This document shows, piece by piece, positions 30,795 through 39,315 of a DNA stretch of 64,000 nucleotides. The stretch is from NCBI GenBank assembly GCA_910579545.1, contig CAJTVI010000004.1, positions 1-64,000 on the forward strand, in the 5' to 3' direction. This DNA comes from an uncultured Oscillospiraceae bacterium. Its GTDB lineage: Bacteria > Bacillota > Clostridia > Oscillospirales > Ruminococcaceae. The position numbers and the translations under genes are program-made. Every line of letters starts with the position of its first letter. The stretch's first letter is position 1. The notes under the pieces are model-generated. The model was not told where the DNA came from. It saw only the letters and a list, made by a program, of their open reading frames with translations, and ran no database searches.

Positions 30795-32309
30795 TTACAG
30801 CCCGACCTTGCCGGTGCGGTTGATCAGCACGTCCAGCGCCTCGTCCAGGGTGGTCATCAAACGGGAGGCCGCCGACAGCGACTTGTTGTAGAGCATCAGG
30901 TTGGAGGTCTCCTCGTCAACGTTCACGCCGGCCACCGAGTCCCGCCGGTCCTCCAGGCTGGTGGCCATGGCGCTCGAGGCGGTATGGCGGCCCTCCTGGT
31001 AGCTGATGTCGGTGCCAAGGGTGGTGCCGATCTCCTTGAAGTAATCCAGGAAGGTGATCTCCTCGGCGCTCTTGGCCCCGCCCGGGGCGGTAAAGTCCAT
31101 CTTGGCCTCGTTGAGTTTATCCTTGAGCGAGAGGATGTAGGTGGTATCCAGGATGCCGGGGTCGGTCATGATGTAGCTGGCGTTGCCGGCCCACTCCGGG
31201 CTCACCGAGATGTTGGCGGCGGTAATTTCGTCGCTGCCGTCGGTGGTGCCCACCAGCTTTTTGTACCCCTCCGACAGGTCGGTAAAGGAGTTGGGGATGC
31301 TGTTGTTCATCACCTCGGCAAACTGCCGGGCAATCGCGTCCAGCTGGTCCTTGTAATAGCGCACGCCCTGGTTGGCGGTCTCGCCCTTGAGCAGCATATT
31401 GTTGCCGCGGCCGTTGATGTAGTCGTTCGAGGCCTTGAGCGAGCCGGTGGTGATCTCGCTGGCGGGCTTGCCGCTCGAGAGCCAGCGCAGCGAAACGATG
31501 CCGGTCTCGTCGCTGACGGTAAAGTCCAGTGTCTCGTGCTTTTTGCCCTGCACCACCGTTTTGCCGTCCACGTCCAGGGTAACGGTGCCGTCCACATTGT
31601 GGGTCACGCCCAGGTTGGTCATCTTGGACAGCTCGTCGATCAGCACGTTGCGCTCGTCGTACAATTCGTTGGGGCCGTACCGGGCGTCGTTGCCAATGAC
31701 CCCCGAGTCCTCCATGATGACCTTGTTGATCTGGGCCACCTTGGCCAGCTTTTCGTTGTACTCGTTTACCGCGACCTCCATGTCGTAGGTGTGCTGGGCG
31801 GCCACCTTGTCAAGCTTTTCGTCCAGCAGCTGCAGGGTCTGGGCCATGCCCTTGACCGCGGTGGAAACGATGTTGGCGTGGGTGGGGGAATCGGGCGAGC
31901 CGGCAAAGGTGTCCAGCGCGTCCCGCAAAGCCATCAGCCGCCCGCGCAGCCCCTCGTCGCCCTCGGCGTTGAGGATGTCCAGGGACTTCTGGATGTCGGT
32001 GAGGATGTCGGCCGATTTTTCGTAGTAGCCCACGTCCCCGTATTCCTCGCGGTAGCGTTTGTCCAAAAAGCTGTCCCGCTGCTGGGAGATGCCCACGATG
32101 TCCACGCCCTGGCCGGCGATGCCCACCTTGTTGTCCACAAAGCGGGAGGAGTACCGGTCCTGCGAGAGGGCCACCTGCTCGATGCGCTGGCGGGTATAGC
32201 CCTCCGAGTCCCAGTTGACCATGTTCTGGCCGGAAATATCAATGCCCTTCTGGGCGGTGGTCAGGCCCTTTTTTGCGGTTTCAAAGCCTAAAAAGGTAGG
32301 TCTGATCAT
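30795..32309 (-). CDS. flgK: Flagellar hook-filament junction protein FlgK (hook-associated protein 1)
   Basis: 504 aa, normal length. Begins MIRPTFLGFETAKKGLTTAQ, then the rod/hook signature GQNMVNWDSEGYTRQR, and ends with the conserved helix MLYNKSLSAASRLMTTLDEA. It forms the first junction ring after the hook and is secreted by the flagellar system, probably with FlgN as chaperone (32381). AGAGAGG lies upstream of the chosen ATG; an in-frame ATG 12 codons earlier is less likely because the conserved N-terminus begins at MIRPT. Confidence 0.95.
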   Translation of the reverse strand: MIRPTFLGFETAKKGLTTAQKGIDISGQNMVNWDSEGYTRQRIEQVALSQDRYSSRFVDNKVGIAGQGVDIVGISQQRDSFLDKRYREEYGDVGYYEKSADILTDIQKSLDILNAEGDEGLRGRLMALRDALDTFAGSPDSPTHANIVSTAVKGMAQTLQLLDEKLDKVAAQHTYDMEVAVNEYNEKLAKVAQINKVIMEDSGVIGNDARYGPNELYDERNVLIDELSKMTNLGVTHNVDGTVTLDVDGKTVVQGKKHETLDFTVSDETGIVSLRWLSSGKPASEITTGSLKASNDYINGRGNNMLLKGETANQGVRYYKDQLDAIARQFAEVMNNSIPNSFTDLSEGYKKLVGTTDGSDEITAANISVSPEWAGNASYIMTDPGILDTTYILSLKDKLNEAKMDFTAPGGAKSAEEITFLDYFKEIGTTLGTDISYQEGRHTASSAMATSLEDRRDSVAGVNVDEETSNLMLYNKSLSAASRLMTTLDEALDVLINRTGKVGL

Positions 32310-32380
32310 TGCTGCTTCGCCTCTCTTTTTTATCTTGCCGCCCATCCCGCGGCCGGCGGCCGCAGGGGGCGAAAAAGGTT

Positions 32381-32854
32381 TTAATACTGCGCCTCAAACA
32401 CGGCGGAGGCGCCGGCGCCCCGCTTGGCGCCGCCCTTGGCCGGGGGCGCATAGAGGTTTGTCTGCGGGTCGATGCGCTCGGTGCGGATCGAGCTGATCCC
32501 CTCCTGCGCAAAGCTGAGCGCCTTTTCGTTGAGGAACTTGATGTCCCACACCGCGATGCGGGTGCGGCGGAAGAGCGCTTCCATCACCGGCCGGTCCTCC
32601 TCGGCAAGCACGCGCAGGATGTCCGCAAAGGAGGCTTCCCCAAAGCCGGCCTTGCGCTGCAGCTCCATCCGGCGCTGCTCCATCTGCTCAAGCTGCATCA
32701 CGCCGGACTGCAGGCCCGCCATCGCGTGGGAAAGGCTCTCGGCGTCAAACGAGATCAGGGCGCTGTACCGGTCCTTCTGGTCCTGGGCCATGCTCTCCAA
32801 AAAGGTGGCGTACCCGTCCAGAAAGTCGGCGTATTCCTTGAGGGCCGGGGTCAT
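32381..32854 (-). CDS. flgN: Flagellar export chaperone FlgN
   Basis: 157 aa helical protein (LKEYADFLDGYATFLESMAQ, MQLEQMEQRRMELQRKAGFG) with a disordered, basic C-terminus. FlgN binds FlgK and FlgL in the cytoplasm and hands them to the export gate; both clients are encoded just downstream. The start codon overlaps the flgM stop by one base (TAATG). Confidence 0.88.
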   Translation of the reverse strand: MTPALKEYADFLDGYATFLESMAQDQKDRYSALISFDAESLSHAMAGLQSGVMQLEQMEQRRMELQRKAGFGEASFADILRVLAEEDRPVMEALFRRTRIAVWDIKFLNEKALSFAQEGISSIRTERIDPQTNLYAPPAKGGAKRGAGASAVFEAQY

Positions 32855-33171
32855 TACAGCATCCTCCAGCCCATCATGGCGTCTACCAGACGGTCGGTGG
32901 GGATGTGGTAGCTGCCGCCCTGCACGGCGGCGCGCAGCTGCTCCAGCCGCCCGGCGTCGGCCGGCTGGCTGAGGCTCTGGGCCTGCAGCGCGGCGGTCTT
33001 TTCGATCTCGGTGCGCGGGAAAGCGCCCGAGATCTGCAGCTGGTCGGTATTGCCGCTGCCCGCGCGCAGTTCGGCGGCCGGATGGTCATCGGTTAAAAAC
33101 GCGGCCGAAAACGCACTTTTCTCCACCGTGCCGCGGCGCGGCGAGTAGGGGCGGTAAGAAGTAACTTTCAT
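32854..33171 (-). CDS. flgM: Anti-sigma-28 factor FlgM
   Basis: 105 aa. The C-terminal half carries the FlgM pattern GRLEQLRAAVQGGSYHIPTD followed by RLVDAMMG, the region that clamps sigma-28; the N-terminal half is disordered, as needed for export. FlgM holds FliA/SigD inactive until the hook is complete, then is secreted. GGGAGG lies 6 nt before the ATG. It is the first gene of the operon and lies under a sigma-28-like promoter, giving negative feedback. Confidence 0.92.
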   Translation of the reverse strand: MKVTSYRPYSPRRGTVEKSAFSAAFLTDDHPAAELRAGSGNTDQLQISGAFPRTEIEKTAALQAQSLSQPADAGRLEQLRAAVQGGSYHIPTDRLVDAMMGWRML

Positions 33172-33201
33172 AACGAACCTCCCGAGCTTTGGGGCGCAGC
33201 C

Positions 33202-33217
33202 GGCGGGCATCCCCGCC
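33202..33217 (-). promoter_or_regulatory. GGATG-loop hairpin in the flgM leader (putative CsrA site)
   Basis: On the minus strand GGCGGG-GATG-CCCGCC forms a small perfect hairpin with GGAT at the loop, about 20 nt before the flgM Shine-Dalgarno GGGAGG. It resembles the hairpins of both flagellin leaders and would let CsrA act on its own operon. Confidence 0.4.
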
Positions 33218-33253
33218 AGGGCAGCCGAACCCCTTTTAAGCTCTCTTACTTTT

Positions 33254-33281
33254 CTATTCGCCCGCCGCACAAAAAACTAAA
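33254..33281 (-). promoter_or_regulatory. Sigma-28-like promoter of the flgM-csrA operon (TTTA-N16-GCGAATAG)
   Basis: TTTA is the reverse complement of 33278-33281 and GCGAATAG that of 33254-33261, with exactly 16 bases between, about 80 nt from the flgM ATG. Same spacing and near-identical elements as the flagellin 2 and cheV sites. Confidence 0.65.
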
Positions 33282-33423
33282 CACAAAAAAACCCATCATT
33301 CAAAGGAAAATCACGGCCTTTGCAGGGCCCTGCCGCCCCCGCAAAGGCCGGCTGCCGGCGCGCTTTTGCGCACCGGGCAAACCGGCCCAAAAACAGGATT
33401 TTTTGTTTGGGCGTTTTCCATCA

Positions 33424-33452
33424 TTGCCTTTGCGCGCGCAAGTAGGTATAAT
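33424..33452 (+). promoter_or_regulatory. Housekeeping-type promoter of parA-comFB-dacF
   Basis: TTGCCT and TATAAT are separated by 17 bases, 155 nt upstream of parA. The leader contains no gene. Confidence 0.65.
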
Positions 33453-33606
33453 AGGTAAGGACAAACTGTTTGGCCCGGGCCCTCCCGCGGCCCGGCGGGG
33501 CCCCCTGATGGCCGGCCCGGCGGCGCTGCGCCCTTTGCGGGGGCCGGGCGCAAGGCGCAAAAAATACCAAAACACAACACTACAACAGGAAGGCGGCACC
33601 GCTTTT

Positions 33607-34392
33607 ATGGCAACTGTACTCTGCGTTTCCAACCAAAAAGGGGGGGTGGGCAAAACCACCACCAGCAACGCCCTCACGGTGGGGCTGGCGGCCCGCAAAA
33701 TGCGGGTGCTGGCGGTGGATTTTGACCCCCAGGGCAACCTTTCCTTCGGGCTGGGGGCCCAGCGCCCGGCCGAGGACCAGCGCACCATCTACCAGCTCCT
33801 CAAAAAGGAAACCAGCTTTTCCGAAACGGTGCAGCATATGCCCGGCGGGTTTGACGTGCTGGCCGCAAACCTGCTGCTCAGCGCGCTGGACATCGAGTTT
33901 ACCGGCGCCGGGCGGGAGTTTTTGCTGCGGCAGGCGCTGGCCCCGGTGGCGGCCCGCTACGACGTGATCCTGGTGGACACCCCGCCCGATCTGGGCCTGC
34001 TCACCATCAACGCCTTTACCGCGTCGGATTATATCATCATCCCGGTCTTGTGCGACATGTACAGCCTGCAGGGGCTCATCCAGCTTAACAGCACCCTGCG
34101 GCAGGTGCGCATGCGCAGCAACCCCGGCATCCAGGTGGCGGGGGTGCTGCTCAACCGGTACAGCCGCCGCGAGAGCATCAGCCGGGTGGTGAGCGAAACG
34201 GCCGGCAGCATCGCTCAGAGCCTGGGCATGCCGGTGTTCGACACCGTGATCCATTCCAGCGTGGCGGTGACCCAGGCCCAGGTGCAGCAGGAGAACATGC
34301 TGCGCACCGGCCGGCGCAGCCGGGCGGTAAGCGACTACCGCCAGCTGGTGACCGAACTGTTCCGGCGGGAGGTGCTCAAAGCAAATGGCTAA
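33607..34392 (+). CDS. ParA-type ATPase, orphan (no ParB partner)
   Basis: 261 aa. The deviant Walker A motif is KGGVGKTTTS with the signature lysine, followed by VDFDPQGNLSFGLG and VDTPPDLGLLTINAF. ParA proteins form ATP-dependent dimers on DNA or membrane to position plasmids, chromosomes or protein machines. No ParB follows; instead a ComFB-domain gene overlaps its end. It could therefore position a cell-surface machine such as the flagellum, or be a chromosomal Soj-like protein; the neighbouring motility genes favour the first only weakly. GGAAGG precedes the ATG at long spacing. Confidence 0.88.
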   Translation: MATVLCVSNQKGGVGKTTTSNALTVGLAARKMRVLAVDFDPQGNLSFGLGAQRPAEDQRTIYQLLKKETSFSETVQHMPGGFDVLAANLLLSALDIEFTGAGREFLLRQALAPVAARYDVILVDTPPDLGLLTINAFTASDYIIIPVLCDMYSLQGLIQLNSTLRQVRMRSNPGIQVAGVLLNRYSRRESISRVVSETAGSIAQSLGMPVFDTVIHSSVAVTQAQVQQENMLRTGRRSRAVSDYRQLVTELFRREVLKANG

Positions 34393-34864
34393 AAAAACGG
34401 CAAAAAACAAGGATACGGTAAGCACCGAGCGGCTTTTCAGCCTGCTGATGCCCTCGGGGGACGCCCAGGAGTGCATTCCTTACAACGCCCAGCCCGAGCC
34501 CGAGCCGCCCCCGCCCGCCCCGGCGGGGGCCGAAAAGCTGGACCAGCTGCGCAAAAAGCTGGCGGACGTGACCCAGAGCCCCCAGCCCGAACCGGAGGAC
34601 GGCATTGTGCTGGTAAGCCTGACCGAGGCGATGGTGGCCGAGCGGCTGGACCCCGCGCTGGAAAAGCTGGGCTGCTGCCGGTGCGACCGCTGCAAAAAGC
34701 GGGCCGCGGCCCTGGCCCTCAACGAGCTGCCCCCCAACTATGTGGCGGCCCGGATGGAGCAGATCGAGGCGCTTTTGCTGGTGGGGCCGGGCAAGGAGGT
34801 CACGGCCGCCATCAACCGGGCGGTCATGCGGGTCAAGGCCACCCCGGACCACGAGCGCAAATGA
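34385..34864 (+). CDS. ComFB domain protein
   Basis: 159 aa. Residues 75-125 show the ComFB pattern: LVSLTEAMVAERLDPALEKL, then CCRCDRCKKRAAALALN and ELPPNYVAAR. The cysteines could bind zinc. The N-terminal part is Pro/Glu-rich and disordered. ComFB lies in the Bacillus late competence operon but its biochemical role is unsettled; related domains in other phyla have been linked to cyclic dinucleotide signalling. The 8-bp overlap with parA and 4-bp overlap with dacF point to one operon. Confidence 0.75.
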   Translation: MAKKTAKNKDTVSTERLFSLLMPSGDAQECIPYNAQPEPEPPPPAPAGAEKLDQLRKKLADVTQSPQPEPEDGIVLVSLTEAMVAERLDPALEKLGCCRCDRCKKRAAALALNELPPNYVAARMEQIEALLLVGPGKEVTAAINRAVMRVKATPDHERK

Positions 34865-36384
34865 CTGCCGCCCGCCGGCTTGCGGCCGGGCTTGCGGCGG
34901 CGCTGCTGGCCCTTTTGCTGGCGCCGGACGCGCTGGCCGCCGGGCCGGGGCAGGCCGCGTTTGGACCGCCTGGCAGCGCGGCCAGCCAGCGCGCGCCCCG
35001 CATGCCGGCCTCCGGGCCATCGGGCAGCACGGCCGCCGAGCCGCCCGACCCGGCTTCTGACCCCGCCGGCCCGCCCGAGCTTGCGGCCGAGAGTTACATT
35101 TTGATGGACGCCTCCACCGGCCAAGTGCTGGCCCAAAAGGATCCGGATTCCCTGCGCTACCCCGCCAGCACCACCAAGATCCTGACCCTCGCGCTGGTGC
35201 TGGAGGAATGCGGCGGCGATTTTTCGCCCCTGCTCACGGTCAGCGAGGGCGCGGTGGCGGCGGTGGGGCCGGGCTCCTCCAGCATCTTTCTGCGGCCGGG
35301 CGAGACCCTGACCTTAGAGGACGCGGTCTGGGCCGCCCTGCTCAAAAGCGCCAACGACGCGGCCAACGTCCTGGCCGAGTACGCCGCCGGCAGCATCGGG
35401 GCCTTTGTGGCCCGGATGAACGAAAAGGCGGCCGAACTGGGCCTGCAGAACACCCATTTTGCCAACCCGAGCGGCTACCACGACGAGGCCCATTACACCA
35501 CCGCCCGGGAGCTTGCCCTCCTCACCCGCTGGGCGCTCACGGTGCCCGGCTTTGCCGAACTGCTGGGCGGGGTGAGCCACACCATGCCGGGCAACCCGGT
35601 GCACCCGGCCGAGCGGCAGATGGTCACCGACAACCAGCTTTTGCTGGGCGATGTGCCCTACCAGGGGCTTGTGGGCGGCAAGAGCGGCTGGACCCCCGAG
35701 GCGCATTTTACCATGGTGGAGATCGCCGCCCGGGGGGGCCACACCCTGATCGCGGTGACCCTTGCCTGCCCCCGCAAGGCCGACCGGTTTGCCGGCTGCG
35801 CCGCCCTGCTCGACTACGGCTTTGACCAGTTCGTACCGGTGCAGGTAACGGCCGAAGGGCTGGGCATCCCGCCCCTGCCGGTGGTGCGGGGGAGCGAACG
35901 GCTGGGCGAGGTGCCGCTGGACGCCGCGGCCGAGCTGCTTGTGCCGGCAGGCGAGACCGGCCCGCTCTCGGCCGAATACCTCGGCCCGCCCGCCTACGAC
36001 CCCGACGAGCCCTTTGCCGGGCAGGTCGCGGTGTATGCCGGCTCGGGCCGGCTGCTGGCCCTTTTGGAGGCGGCGCCCCGGCAGCCGGTGCTGGAGGGGC
36101 TTTTGCAGACCGCCTCCAAGCCCCCGTGGGACAAGCGCGGCCTGCAGCCCATCATGCTGATGGCGCTTTTTATCGTGTTGGGCGCAGTGCTGCTCAGCCA
36201 GGGCGCGCTGCGGTTCGACACCCTGCGCCGGGACGCCGCCCGCCGCCGGCTGCGCCGGATACGGGCGCGGGGCCTTGCGCGGATCGAGGCGCTCGAGCGC
36301 GCCGCCCATGCCGACGAGGCGGACGGGCCGCAGGACGCCGCGGCGCAGGAGGCGGCAAGCCCGCCGCCCCCCGGCGCATCCTGA
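34861..36384 (+). CDS. D-alanyl-D-alanine carboxypeptidase (DacF/PBP5 type)
   Basis: 507 aa. Signal peptide at 1-26 (RRLAAGLAAALLALLLAPDALA), a Pro/Ser-rich linker, then a peptidase S11 domain with the catalytic STTK (SLRYPASTTKILT), SAN in LLKSANDAANVL and KSG in VGGKSGWTPEAHF. A C-terminal membrane helix (LQPIMLMALFIVLGAVLL) and a charged, disordered cytoplasmic tail follow. It removes the terminal D-Ala from peptidoglycan stem peptides and so limits cross-linking. It is the third gene of the parA-comFB operon. Confidence 0.92.
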   Translation: MTAARRLAAGLAAALLALLLAPDALAAGPGQAAFGPPGSAASQRAPRMPASGPSGSTAAEPPDPASDPAGPPELAAESYILMDASTGQVLAQKDPDSLRYPASTTKILTLALVLEECGGDFSPLLTVSEGAVAAVGPGSSSIFLRPGETLTLEDAVWAALLKSANDAANVLAEYAAGSIGAFVARMNEKAAELGLQNTHFANPSGYHDEAHYTTARELALLTRWALTVPGFAELLGGVSHTMPGNPVHPAERQMVTDNQLLLGDVPYQGLVGGKSGWTPEAHFTMVEIAARGGHTLIAVTLACPRKADRFAGCAALLDYGFDQFVPVQVTAEGLGIPPLPVVRGSERLGEVPLDAAAELLVPAGETGPLSAEYLGPPAYDPDEPFAGQVAVYAGSGRLLALLEAAPRQPVLEGLLQTASKPPWDKRGLQPIMLMALFIVLGAVLLSQGALRFDTLRRDAARRRLRRIRARGLARIEALERAAHADEADGPQDAAAQEAASPPPPGAS

Positions 36385-36649
36385 ACCCGCCGCCCTTTGG
36401 CCCGTCTTAAGCCCGCCGCCCCCCGGCCCGCGGTAAGCGGCATGGGACTTTTGCAAAAAGCCTGCCCGCCGGCGGCCGCAGCCCCGCTCCCGCGCCCCGG
36501 CCTCCAAACTCGCGGCGGCCCTCGCGGTTTCCCCCGCCCCATCCCCGCCAGACCGCGGCGGCCCCTGTGGTTTTCCGCCCGGTCCCCCGGCCGCAGCCCC
36601 GCCAAAAGCCATTTTTTGCGCCCGCCGCGCATTTTTTGGCCGGACGGGG
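36385..36649. other. Gene-free GC-rich gap between dacF and cheV
   Basis: About 360 bases separate the two genes. I see no ribosome binding site, recognisable product or clear terminator; only the cheV promoter at its right end is identifiable. Confidence 0.5.
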
Positions 36650-36677
36650 TTAAAAACCGCAAAACGCTGACGAATAA
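36650..36677 (+). promoter_or_regulatory. Sigma-28-like promoter of cheV (TTAA-N16-ACGAATAA)
   Basis: TTAA at 36650 and ACGAATAA at 36670 keep the 16-base spacing of the flgM and flagellin 2 sites. The cheV ATG follows 67 nt later. Confidence 0.6.
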
Positions 36678-36744
36678 TATTTTATAGATAACCAGCGCCT
36701 TTCGAGCCGCAGCGCTCTATTTTGCCTTGTAAGGAGAGGACAGC

Positions 36745-37662
36745 ATGGAAGAACCGAAACGCTCTAACATCCTTCTGGAATCCGGCACCAACGAGCTGGA
36801 GGTTTTGGAATTCAAAATTGCCGACCAGCTGTATGGCATCAATGTGGCCAAGGTAAGCGAGATCATGGTTGCCACCGGCACCAAGCCGATGCAGAAATCC
36901 CATCCCGACGTGGAGGGCATCTTCCGCCCGCGGGACGAGATCATCACGGTCATCGACATGGCGCATTACCTGGGGCTGCCGCCCTCCGAAAACCCCGAGC
37001 GGGACATCTTTATCATCACCCGGTTTAACCAGCAGACCTTTGCGTTCCATGTGCACTCGGTGGTGGGCATCATCCGCATCTCCTGGACCCACATGCAAAA
37101 GCCGGATAAGCTCATCTACGGCGGCAACGAAGGGGTGGCCACCGCGGTGGCCGAGTACAACGGCCAGCTGATCACCATCCTCGACTTTGAAAAGATCGTT
37201 TCCGAGATCTGCCCCGAGACCGGCATCCAGTTCTCGGACATCGAAAAGCTTGGCGAGCGCCAGCGGCGGGATACCCCGGTGCTGATCGCGGAGGATTCGA
37301 TGCTGCTCTCCAAGATGATCATCGAGTCGCTGCACCGGGCGGGCTATGTCAACACCATCAAGACCGACAACGGCCAGGAAGCCTGGGACTACTTAAGCGA
37401 GATCAAGGACAGCGGCGACGAGATCTCCCAGCATGTGGCCTGCGTGGTCTCGGACATCGAGATGCCCCTGATGGACGGCCACCGCCTGACCAAGATGATC
37501 CGCGAGACCCCCGAACTGCACACCCTGCCGGTGATCCTCTTCTCCTCCCTCATCGACGAGGAGATGCGCCGCAAGGGCCAGCAGCTGGGTGCCAGCGCGC
37601 AGATCTCCAAGCCCGAGATCGCAAAGCTGGTCACCCTTATCGACCAGTTCACCGCCCTCTAA
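36745..37662 (+). CDS. cheV: Chemotaxis coupling/response regulator protein CheV
   Basis: 305 aa. The CheW-like domain (about 15-160; LEVLEFKIADQLYGINVAKV) couples receptors to CheA. The receiver domain (about 178-300) has the acidic pair ED in LIAEDSMLL, the phosphorylated Asp in VVSDIEMPLMDG and Lys in AQISKPEI. Phosphorylated CheV takes part in adaptation. AAGGAGAGG precedes the ATG. It is a single-gene unit between a sigma-28-like promoter and a strong terminator. Confidence 0.94.
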   Translation: MEEPKRSNILLESGTNELEVLEFKIADQLYGINVAKVSEIMVATGTKPMQKSHPDVEGIFRPRDEIITVIDMAHYLGLPPSENPERDIFIITRFNQQTFAFHVHSVVGIIRISWTHMQKPDKLIYGGNEGVATAVAEYNGQLITILDFEKIVSEICPETGIQFSDIEKLGERQRRDTPVLIAEDSMLLSKMIIESLHRAGYVNTIKTDNGQEAWDYLSEIKDSGDEISQHVACVVSDIEMPLMDGHRLTKMIRETPELHTLPVILFSSLIDEEMRRKGQQLGASAQISKPEIAKLVTLIDQFTAL

Positions 37663-37710
37663 CCCCCCGCCGGCCCCAAAGGCAGGGGCCGCATCACAGC
37701 AAAAAAGGTT

Positions 37711-37752
37711 TTGGCCGCCCAAGGCGTTTTGCCCTGGGCGGCCAATTTTTTT
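37711..37752 (+). terminator. Intrinsic terminator of cheV
   Basis: The stem TTGGCCGCCCA/TGGGCGGCCAA plus inner GGC/GCC has a short loop and is followed by TTTTTTT. Confidence 0.9.
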
Positions 37753-37949
37753 GCAAAAATGAGCGATGGAGGGTTATAATTTTTTGCCCGCCGGCAAGAA
37801 TTTATTGGAAATTGAATCCGGCGGCGCCGCTGCCTCGTATTAAAGGGCAGAACGCCGCAAAAAGCAAAAGCGGCGGCTTTGCAAAAAAACTGCCGCAAAG
37901 GCAGCGGTGAGATAAGAAAATTCGATCCACCGAAAAGGAGGGTTTGCTG

Positions 37950-39191
37950 ATGGCGCGGGAGTTTATGATGCTCAGCCAGGCGATGATGGCTGCGCTGTTT
38001 GTGTGTTGTTTGTATCAGGGCTTTTACACCCTGCTGACCCTGGTAAAAAAGCCGCGCTATCCGGCGGCGGAATGCAGGCGCCGGTACGCGGTGCTGATCT
38101 GCGCCCGCAACGAGCAGGCGGTGCTGCCCGAGCTGCTGCGGAGCATCCGGGCGCAGGATTACCCCGGCGGGGCGGACGTCTACGTCGCGGCCGACAACTG
38201 CACCGACGCCACGGCCGCCGTGGCCCGGGCGGAGGGCGCGGTCTGCTTTGAGCGGTTTGACCAGCGGCAGGTGGGCAAGGGCTACGCGCTGGATTTCCTT
38301 TTGCACCGCATCTGGGCACTGGGCCGCCGGTACGACGGGTATTTTGTGTTTGACGCGGACAATCTCTTAAAGCCGGATTTCATCCGCCGGATGGACGCGG
38401 CCTTTGGCCCGGAATGCCCCATCGTTACGGGCTACCGCAACTCCAAAAACTACCGGGGCTGGATCGCGGGCGGCTACGCCCTCTGCTTTATCCGGGAGGC
38501 CCGGTACCTCAACGCGGCCCGCATGATGCTGGGCACCAGCTGCACCGTGACCGGCACCGGGTTTTTGGTCAGCGAGGAGGTCCTGCGCCAGGCGGGCGGC
38601 TGGCCCTGGCACCTTTTGTGCGAGGACTTCCAGTTTTCGGCCGAGCAGATCCTGGCCGGCCGGCGGATCGGCTACTGCGCAGACGCCGAGTTCTTTGACG
38701 AACAGCCCGAGAGCCTGGCCGCCAGCATCCCCCAGCGGATGCGCTGGTGCAAGGGCTTTATGCAGGTGGTAAACCGGTACGGCTTTGCCATGGCGCGGGC
38801 CGCGCTGCGGGGCAATTTTGCCTGTGCCGATATCCTGCTGTGCAACATGCCCATGATCCTCTTCTCGGCCCTCAGCCTGCTCTTTGCGGCGGCGGCCTCC
38901 ATCCTTTCGGGGCATCCGGCGGCCCTGTTCTCCACGGTGGGTGCCATGGCGGCCGGCAGCTACTGCTCGCTTCTGGCCATGGGCACCTTAGCCGGCATCA
39001 CCGAGTGGAAGCACATCCACGCATCCGCCGGGCAAAAGATCGCCAGCTTTTTTACCTTCCCGCTCTACATGGCCACCTACCTGCCCATCGCCCTGGCCGC
39101 CTGCTTTGCCAAGGTGGGCTGGACCCCCGTGCGCCACACCGTTACCGTAAACCTCGAGCAGGTGCAGGCCCGCAGCCGCAAAACAGCGTAA
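37950..39191 (+). CDS. Membrane glycosyltransferase family 2 (cellulose synthase/chitin synthase-like)
   Basis: 413 aa. An N-terminal membrane helix is followed by a cytoplasmic GT-A domain with ICARNEQAVLPELLRSI, the metal site FVFDADN, TGTGF, the general base region LLCEDFQFS and QRMRW, the QxxRW motif of processive enzymes. Three to four C-terminal membrane helices follow. Such proteins polymerise or flip a polysaccharide, or make a glycolipid. AAAGGAGGG with 8-nt spacing supports ATG 37950. Product unknown; no partner gene adjoins it. Confidence 0.85.
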   Translation: MAREFMMLSQAMMAALFVCCLYQGFYTLLTLVKKPRYPAAECRRRYAVLICARNEQAVLPELLRSIRAQDYPGGADVYVAADNCTDATAAVARAEGAVCFERFDQRQVGKGYALDFLLHRIWALGRRYDGYFVFDADNLLKPDFIRRMDAAFGPECPIVTGYRNSKNYRGWIAGGYALCFIREARYLNAARMMLGTSCTVTGTGFLVSEEVLRQAGGWPWHLLCEDFQFSAEQILAGRRIGYCADAEFFDEQPESLAASIPQRMRWCKGFMQVVNRYGFAMARAALRGNFACADILLCNMPMILFSALSLLFAAAASILSGHPAALFSTVGAMAAGSYCSLLAMGTLAGITEWKHIHASAGQKIASFFTFPLYMATYLPIALAACFAKVGWTPVRHTVTVNLEQVQARSRKTA

Positions 39192-39203
39192 TTTGGGGCA
39201 ATT

Positions 39204-39225
39204 CCAGGGGGCGCGCCCCCTGGAC
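39204..39225. repeat. REP-like perfect 22-bp palindrome
   Basis: The arm TCCAGGGGGCG is followed by its exact complement, flanked by GGCAATTCC-type sequence on one side and CCCCC on the other. The same unit lies in opposite orientation at 46343-46364. Confidence 0.7.
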
Positions 39226-39315
39226 CCCCCTTTTGGCCGCATAAAAAATCCATGCGGCGCCCTCAAAAACTGGCATGGCAATGGCACACAGGCACAAATG
39301 GAAGCCTGCACACAG

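Noticed and set aside
28239..32291. A 1350-codon open frame antisense to flgL and flgK
   Set aside because: It is a shadow of GC-rich codon use on the other strand: no ribosome binding site, repetitive composition and complete overlap with well-recognised flagellar genes.
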